A stretch of 28,904 bases of DNA, taken from the IMG/VR virus record IMGVR_UViG_3300043425_000101, positions 1 through 28,904 of that record, one strand, 5' to 3'. The notes beneath the pieces are model-generated. The model did not search any database. It saw nothing but the letters and a program-made list of their open reading frames with translations, and was not told the origin of the DNA. The translations under genes were made by a program, and so were the position numbers. Positions 28,172 to 28,904 of this stretch are shown piece after piece (positions within the stretch are counted from its first letter, which is position 1; each line of letters opens with the position of its first letter). This stretch comes from a virus.

Positions 28172-28904
28172 ATGGCACAAATAGTAAACAGTTTATTTGG
28201 TATTGATCCGGCAGCGTTACAAGCTCAGCAAGAAAAACAAGATGTTGATGTAGCTTATCGTTTTGCTCAGCTTGACCCAATGCAGCAAGCTCAATTCGCC
28301 ATTTATCGTGGCGGGGCTGGACTTGGTCGTAATGTTAGTGGATTTTTAGGCGGTGACGAGCAAATGCAACGAGCAACCCAGATTCGTCAACTAGCTTCAC
28401 AGTTTGACATTACCAGCGAAGAAGGTCTGCGTCAGTTTGCTCAGGCTGCTGCTAATATTTCACCTGAAGTTGCGCAAGCAGCAATTAAGCGTGCTGATGA
28501 GATTAAAACTACTGGATTAAAACAAGCTGAGTTGCAAACACAAGCAATTCGTAATATTTCTGCAACCACTGCCGAAAAAATTAAACAAGTCGGACAAACT
28601 CCTGATGGTCGTCAAGTTTATCAAGCCGGCGATGAACAATATATGCTAGCTGAAGGAGGAAAAAGAGTTCCTTATTACGGATCGTTGCAAGGTAAAACGG
28701 CAAAAACTGAAGTTAATCTTGGCGGTTTAACTGATTTATTTGCAAAGAAAGAAGCTGCAGCTGGCGGCAAAGCTGTTCCTGAACAGATTACTAAAGCACA
28801 AGATGCGTTGTCAGCTAATTCTAAAGTATCTCGTGATATTGCTGAAGTTGAGCGTATTTTACCAAATGCCTTTACTGGTCAGTTTGCTAACTTTTCTAAG
28901 ACTG
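28172..28904 (+). CDS. internal virion protein, partial (cut by window edge)
   Basis: An open frame of 244 codons without a stop, starting MAQIVNSLFGIDPAALQAQQ, with AAGGATTTTAT before the ATG. Gln/Ala-rich helices (FAQLDPMQQAQFAIYRGGAG; QIRQLASQFDITSEEGLRQF) and QVGQTPDGRQVYQAGDEQYM resemble the large internal core proteins of aquatic podoviruses. The full gene probably continues well beyond the window. It follows the first internal protein by 12 bases, so the two are co-expressed. Confidence 0.78.
   Translation, partial: MAQIVNSLFGIDPAALQAQQEKQDVDVAYRFAQLDPMQQAQFAIYRGGAGLGRNVSGFLGGDEQMQRATQIRQLASQFDITSEEGLRQFAQAAANISPEVAQAAIKRADEIKTTGLKQAELQTQAIRNISATTAEKIKQVGQTPDGRQVYQAGDEQYMLAEGGKRVPYYGSLQGKTAKTEVNLGGLTDLFAKKEAAAGGKAVPEQITKAQDALSANSKVSRDIAEVERILPNAFTGQFANFSKT

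Noticed and set aside
1-28904. tRNA genes, CRISPR arrays, insertion sequences, attachment sites or an integrase
   Set aside because: Reading both strands I saw no cloverleaf with a T-loop, no spaced long repeats of CRISPR type, no transposase and no integrase. The only mobile-type gene is the HNH/AP2 endonuclease.

Overview
The window is part of the genome of a short-tailed, podovirus-like double-stranded DNA bacteriophage (Caudoviricetes). The replication proteins are clearly T7-like: an A-family DNA polymerase, a zinc-finger primase-helicase, a single-stranded-DNA-binding protein and a 5'-3' exonuclease. The virion module (large terminase, long portal with a coiled C-terminus, scaffold, HK97-fold capsid protein, tail adaptor, tail hub, internal virion proteins) resembles that of environmental podoviruses. 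Strong Shine-Dalgarno sites and sigma70-type promoters suggest a Gram-negative bacterial host whose own RNA polymerase transcribes the phage. No phage RNA polymerase, integrase, lysogeny repressor or tRNA gene was seen. No endolysin was recognised, so it probably lies outside the window.

Layout: two divergent arms meet at a gene-poor region of about 1.07 kb (11842-12908). The left arm (11841 down to 5) is entirely on the minus strand. It starts with a tight cluster of tiny early-type genes (11841-6713), many joined by ATGA or similar overlaps and including several of 31-59 codons. It continues with the primase-helicase, an HNH/AP2 homing endonuclease, small unknown genes, an FkbM-type methyltransferase, DNA polymerase, SSB and exonuclease. 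The right arm (12909 to the end) is entirely on the plus strand. Its order is small terminase, large terminase, portal, capsid cassette (scaffold and major capsid protein), an array of fibre-like genes, holin and small basic proteins, tail adaptor, tail hub, a short fibre-anchor-like protein and internal virion proteins. The last gene is cut by the window edge.

Regulation visible in the sequence: the late arm has a TTGACA-17-TATAGT promoter at 12722-12750. A second near-consensus promoter (16825-16853) has its -35 box overlapping the portal stop codon and starts a capsid cassette that ends at a UUCG-loop terminator (19207-19234). A dyad of form TGTTG-N8-CAACAC lies at the start of that cassette's transcript and recurs as a cluster (two full copies and one partial) in the divergent region. 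This is the best candidate for a shared regulatory site. The divergent region also holds several hairpins and short direct repeats, so it may combine regulation with a replication origin.

Most notable points: the shared dyad; an identical ten-residue C-terminus encoded by different synonymous codons in two separate fibre-like genes; a T7-like polymerase without the thioredoxin-binding loop; two small genes overlapping out of frame for about 150 bases; and many overlapping micro-genes, including membrane and secreted peptides.
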